Assembly (NCBI GenBank): GCA_034435675.1
Contig: DAOTWP010000127.1
Span: 1-26,752 of the forward strand
Source: DAOTWP01 sp034435675
Lineage (GTDB): Bacteria > Chloroflexota > Anaerolineae > Aggregatilineales > Phototrophicaceae
Direction of reading: 5' to 3'
DNA length: 26,752 nucleotides
Of this stretch, positions 24,417-26,752 are shown in pieces; positions within the stretch are counted from its first letter, which is position 1, and every line of letters starts with the position of its first letter. The position numbers and the translations under genes are program-made. Under the pieces are notes generated by a model. The model had not been told where the DNA came from. It did not search any database and saw only the letters and a list, made by a program, of their open reading frames with translations.

Positions 24417-24737
24417 ATGACTACAATTGAAGGCGAAGAAGTCAAATCCCGGAGGAAAAAAGTGTCTAAAGCTGAAGAGCCTGTTATGGCGACACCGCTG
24501 GATGAAGAAGAAGAGCCGAAGTCGGCGCTCCGTCAGTTCCTTGACCATCAGATTTCCGCAGTGAAAGAAGCGGGCAAGGCGCTCGAAGGGTTGATCCCGG
24601 ATGCTTTCAAAACCCACACCGAACAGGCGGTCAAGGAAGCGGTGGAAGGCTATCGTACCCTGTTCAATTCGATCATTGATAACGTGATTGGCGAGCTGGA
24701 CAAGGCGAAAATGCGTGCTGAGGAAGAAGCAAAGTAA
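24417..24737 (+). CDS. Small charged helical protein, phasin-like (possible lipid-droplet or granule coat)
   Basis: The 106-residue product has a charged N-terminus (VKSRRKKVSKAEE, then DEEEEP) and a long predicted amphipathic helical region from SALRQFLDHQISAVKEAGKALEGLIP through the end, with a short break at the Pro before DAFKTHTEQAVKEAVEGYRTLFNSIIDNVIG. There is no signal peptide or membrane segment. This build (short, Ala/Glu/Lys-rich, heptad-like) is seen in phasins that coat polyester or neutral-lipid granules; the family match itself I cannot confirm. It follows the WS/DGAT gene. The start is open: ATG 24417 has AAAGG eleven bases upstream, but GTG 24462 has GGAGG (24451-24455) at a six-base spacing and would give 91 residues. 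Confidence 0.75.
   Translation: MTTIEGEEVKSRRKKVSKAEEPVMATPLDEEEEPKSALRQFLDHQISAVKEAGKALEGLIPDAFKTHTEQAVKEAVEGYRTLFNSIIDNVIGELDKAKMRAEEEAK
24451..24455 (+). promoter_or_regulatory. Internal Shine-Dalgarno for an alternative GTG start
   Basis: GGAGG followed by AAAAAA and GTG 24462 is the best ribosome site in this gene, in frame with the longer version. The site decides between a 106- and a 91-residue protein and could even allow two isoforms. Confidence 0.5.
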
Positions 24738-24777
24738 CGCTCATCCGCTTTGCTGCTAACGGACCCATTTTGCAGAA

Positions 24778-24822
24778 GGCGCTCCCCATAAGCAGGACGA
24801 CGGGGGGCGCCGTTGTTGTTTT
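24778..24822 (+). terminator. Terminator after the phasin-like gene
   Basis: GGCGCTCCCC (24778-24787) pairs with GGGGGGCGCC (24802-24811; one T-G pair) around a 14-base loop and is followed by GTTGTTGTTTT. It lies 40 bases past the stop codon and just before the AspRS promoter. Confidence 0.75.
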
Positions 24823-24830
24823 GACCTCTC

Positions 24831-24858
24831 TTGACCACAACTGCACTTCCACTATAAT
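24831..24858 (+). promoter_or_regulatory. Promoter of the AspRS T-box transcript
   Basis: TTGACC (24831-24836) and a perfect TATAAT (24853-24858) are 16 bases apart. Transcription would begin near 24865, just ahead of the T-box Stem I, with about 275 bases of leader before the coding sequence. Confidence 0.8.
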
Positions 24859-24867
24859 CAAATTAAA

Positions 24868-25114
24868 GCGTTGACGGAGAGAAGTAACGCACGGTTTGTA
24901 CTTCAGAGAGCTGCCGGAAGGTGCGAGGCAGCGTGCGGTCTTGCGTGAAGACCCTCCTGAGTGTAGCGGAAGAACGGCGTAGATGACTGCGCCCAGTAAG
25001 CCCTGCCGGTTCGCCGCCGTTATCTGGCTACTGAGGCTGGGCGCGTGTTGGTCGTTGTCCTGGCGAACTGCGGTGGCACCACGAGTCCCCCCATCGTCCG
25101 TAGACGGTGGGGGG
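24868..25114 (+). ncRNA. T-box leader with GAC (aspartate) specifier
   Basis: A tRNA-sensing T-box. Stem I shows a lower stem GGAG/CTCC (24876-24879 with 24954-24957), a specifier loop with AGAAGTA on one side and GAAGACC on the other, the upper stem ACGCA/TGCGT (24887-24891 with 24942-24946), the AGAGAG bulge and a distal hairpin GCTGCC/GGCAGC. The specifier codon in the loop is GAC (24950-24952), fitting tRNA-Asp. An 8-bp helix (24989-24996 with 25037-25044) follows. The antiterminator is CTGCGG / CCGTAG (25068-25073 with 25098-25103) plus ACGA/TCGT around the bulge TGGCACC. Its TGGC (25074-25077) matches a GCCA tRNA end, as in tRNA-Asp with G at position 73. The competing 12-bp hairpin 25087-25114 uses the same bases. 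Its T-run is weak. Confidence 0.9.
25087..25114 (+). terminator. T-box terminator hairpin competing with the antiterminator
   Basis: CCCCCCATCGTC pairs with GACGGTGGGGGG (one T-G pair) around a CGTA loop. It shares 25094-25098 and 25099-25103 with the antiterminator, so the two are mutually exclusive. The sequence after it (TATTGATTCT) is a poor T-run, and the ribosome site AGGAAAGG (25127-25134) is not in the stem, so termination is likelier than translational masking. Confidence 0.75.
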
Positions 25115-25140
25115 TATTGATTCTACAGGAAAGGTGTCCC

Positions 25141-26442
25141 ATGCAGCGTATCTATACCTCGGAAGTAGGACAGCATATTGGTGAACGTGTTGTGCTTGCC
25201 GGTTGGCTGCACCGTCTGCGAACGCTCAGCAGCGTGAGCTTTCTCATTCTGCGAGACCGCACAGGACTGGCGCAGATTGTCGTCGAGTCGCCCGAACTAC
25301 GGCGGCAGGTGGCAGCCCTCCATCACGAAACCGTGCTGCGCATCGAAGCTACCGCAGTTGCCGAAGCGCAGGCTCCCGCCGGCGTGGAACTGCACAATCC
25401 GGCAATTGCGGTGCTGGCATCCCCTGCCGAACCGCCCCCGTTTGACCTGTTTCGCCCGCAGCTCAAGGCACAACTGCCCACGCTGCTGGATCATGCGGCA
25501 CTGTCGCTGCGCCATCCGCCACGGCGGGCGCTGTTCGCGCTGTCGTCCGCTTCGCTGGCGGGGTTTCGCGCAGCGCTGCGTGGTGAAGGATTCACCGAAA
25601 TCCAGACGCCGAAGATTGTCGCGGAAGCCACCGAAAGCGGCGCGAACGTGTTTGCCATTGACTACTTCGGCAAACGGGCATACCTGGCACAGAGTCCGCA
25701 GTTCTACAAGCAAATCATGGTTGGCGTGTTTGAGCGGGTGTTCGAGGTAGGTCCGGTCTTTCGCGCCGAACCGCACGACACCCCGCGGCATCTGAACGAG
25801 TACGTGTCGCTGGACGCAGAATTTGGTTTCATTGAGGATCATCATGATGTGATGCGCCTGCTCATCCATGTGCTGCGCGGCATGCTGGCGGAAATTCAGG
25901 CGCGGGCATCTGACGCCCTGGCGCTGCTCAACCTGAGACTGCCGCAGCTTCCTGAGCAGGTTCCGGTGCTGCATTTTGCCGACGCGCTCGACCTGATCTA
26001 TCGCGAGACGGGCGAAGACGCCCGCGCCGAACCCGACCTTGCCCCTGCGCATGAACGCTGGTTGGGGGAGTGGGCACTGCGGCAGCATGGCAGTGATTTT
26101 CTGTTTATCGAAGGCTATCCGATGGTCAAGCGTCCGTTCTACACGCACCCGAATCCGCAGCGCCCGCAGTATTCCAACAGCTTTGACCTGCTGTTTCGTG
26201 GGCTGGAACTGGTCACGGGTGGCCAGCGGTTGCACGATTACGGCGCGTATCTGGCAGCGCTTGACGCACGCGGCATGTCGCAGGAAGCGTTTGCCGGGTA
26301 CCTTGAGGCGTTCCGCTATGGGATGCCACCGCACGGAGGTTTTGCCATTGGACTTGAGCGTTGGGTTGGCAGGCTGGCTGGTGCGGCGAATATCCGCGAA
26401 ACGACTCTGTTTCCGCGTGACCAGATGCGCCTGACGCCATAG
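25141..26442 (+). CDS. aspS: Archaeal-type aspartyl-tRNA synthetase, probably non-discriminating
   Basis: This class II synthetase (434 residues) aminoacylates tRNA-Asp and lacks the long insertion of the bacterial-type enzyme. An N-terminal OB fold (VLAGWLHRLRTLSSVSFLILRDRTG) is followed by the catalytic core: FTEIQTPKIVAEATESGANVF (motif 1 region and substrate loop), SPQFYKQIM, motif 2 in FRAEPHDTPRHLNEYVSLDAEF, and motif 3 in YGMPPHGGFAIGLERWVGRL. In archaeal-type enzymes a Trp at the second residue after the OB-fold Gly-Trp favours tRNA-Asp only; here that position is His 24, as in non-discriminating enzymes that also charge tRNA-Asn. I start at ATG 25141 after AGGAAAGG; the longer frame to 25045 would run through the T-box. 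Regulation is by the T-box upstream. Confidence 0.93.
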   Translation: MQRIYTSEVGQHIGERVVLAGWLHRLRTLSSVSFLILRDRTGLAQIVVESPELRRQVAALHHETVLRIEATAVAEAQAPAGVELHNPAIAVLASPAEPPPFDLFRPQLKAQLPTLLDHAALSLRHPPRRALFALSSASLAGFRAALRGEGFTEIQTPKIVAEATESGANVFAIDYFGKRAYLAQSPQFYKQIMVGVFERVFEVGPVFRAEPHDTPRHLNEYVSLDAEFGFIEDHHDVMRLLIHVLRGMLAEIQARASDALALLNLRLPQLPEQVPVLHFADALDLIYRETGEDARAEPDLAPAHERWLGEWALRQHGSDFLFIEGYPMVKRPFYTHPNPQRPQYSNSFDLLFRGLELVTGGQRLHDYGAYLAALDARGMSQEAFAGYLEAFRYGMPPHGGFAIGLERWVGRLAGAANIRETTLFPRDQMRLTP

Positions 26443-26486
26443 GCATTGTCGAACCGGGCAAATGGCGGTAATTTGATAGCGTTCGT

Positions 26487-26521
26487 GCTGCCGGCGGATG
26501 GCGCATACCTGCCCCGGCAGC
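26487..26521. other. Stem-loop in the gap after aspS
   Basis: GCTGCCGG (26487-26494) pairs with CCGGCAGC (26514-26521) around a 19-base loop. No T-run follows; it could be a weak terminator or a structure before the next gene. Confidence 0.3.
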
Positions 26522-26556
26522 CGCCCATGCATTCAGACAAGGAGCAGCGGAGGCTT

Positions 26557-26752
26557 ATGAATTACACTGACGAAGGTCCTGTGGGGCTTTATTATGAAGA
26601 TTTTGAGATCGGCAGGAAGCTGGTCACACGCGGGCGCACGGTCACAGAGGCGGACATCGTGCAGTTTGCCGCGCTCACAGGCGACTACAATCCGATGCAT
26701 ACTGACGCCGAATACGCGCGTAACTCTTTCGCCGGGCAGCGCGTGGCACATG
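26557..26752 (+). CDS. MaoC-like hydratase, N-terminal part (runs off window)
   Basis: About 65 residues are visible before the window ends. GLYYEDFEIGRKLVTRGRTVTEADIVQFAALTGDYNPMH is the N-terminal part of a MaoC/hydratase-2 hot-dog fold, with the catalytic Asp and His in GDYNPMHTD and the following FAGQRVAH. These proteins hydrate enoyl-CoA to (R)-3-hydroxyacyl-CoA, feeding polyhydroxyalkanoate synthesis or fatty-acid metabolism. ATG 26557 is preceded by GGAGG (three bases) and AAGGAG (about twelve bases). It lies 114 bases after aspS and may be a read-through gene of that unit or separate. It adds another acyl-CoA enzyme near the neutral-lipid genes, though not contiguous with them. Confidence 0.8.
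   Translation, partial: MNYTDEGPVGLYYEDFEIGRKLVTRGRTVTEADIVQFAALTGDYNPMHTDAEYARNSFAGQRVAH

Noticed and set aside
25297..26532. A 411-codon minus-strand open frame opposite aspS
   Set aside because: Basic, low-information product with no ribosome site; it is the antisense shadow of a well-conserved synthetase.

Overview
The window is GC-rich bacterial chromosome. I read it as Chloroflexota (Anaerolineae-like), by inference only. The signs are an FHA-winged-helix regulator, an exported SH3-like protein with a Thr/Pro linker, large GT-C-like membrane proteins, a T-box in front of an archaeal-type aspartyl-tRNA synthetase, and many short transcription units on alternating strands. There is no rRNA, tRNA, CRISPR array, IS element or phage module.

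Layout. 1-278 (-): start of a Cys-rich exported protein, cut by the window edge. 471-4902 (+): two tandem, translationally coupled paralogous membrane proteins. 4956-6281 (-): membrane-anchored PQQ-type sugar dehydrogenase. 6434-8630 (+): SUMF1-fold lipoprotein and a membrane SGNH hydrolase. 8642-12043 (-): operon of circularly permuted ATP-grasp, alpha-E and transglutaminase-like proteins, a known predicted peptide synthesis/modification set. 12233-13018 (-): duplicated SH3-like exported protein. 13236-13901 (-): FHA-winged-helix regulator with its own promoter. 14004-16007 (-): yraN, miaA and an exported unknown protein, overlapping. 16236-18539 (+): membrane pyrophosphatase with an unusual acidic tail and a strong terminator.

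18617-24737 looks like a neutral-lipid region. It holds a crotonase-family protein and a stand-alone thioester/acyl reductase on the minus strand. Facing them on the plus strand are a patatin-like lipase, a wax ester synthase/diacylglycerol acyltransferase (WS/DGAT) fused to a C-terminal SCP2-like lipid-binding domain, and a small charged helical protein resembling a phasin or lipid-droplet coat protein. Together these could make fatty aldehyde or alcohol, esterify it into wax ester or triacylglycerol, coat the resulting droplet and hydrolyse lipid again. The fusion and the gene grouping are the best candidate here for something little described.

24778-26442 carries a terminator, a good promoter, a complete T-box leader with a GAC (Asp) specifier and mutually exclusive antiterminator and terminator hairpins, then an archaeal-type, probably non-discriminating, AspRS. 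The window ends inside a MaoC-like hydratase gene.
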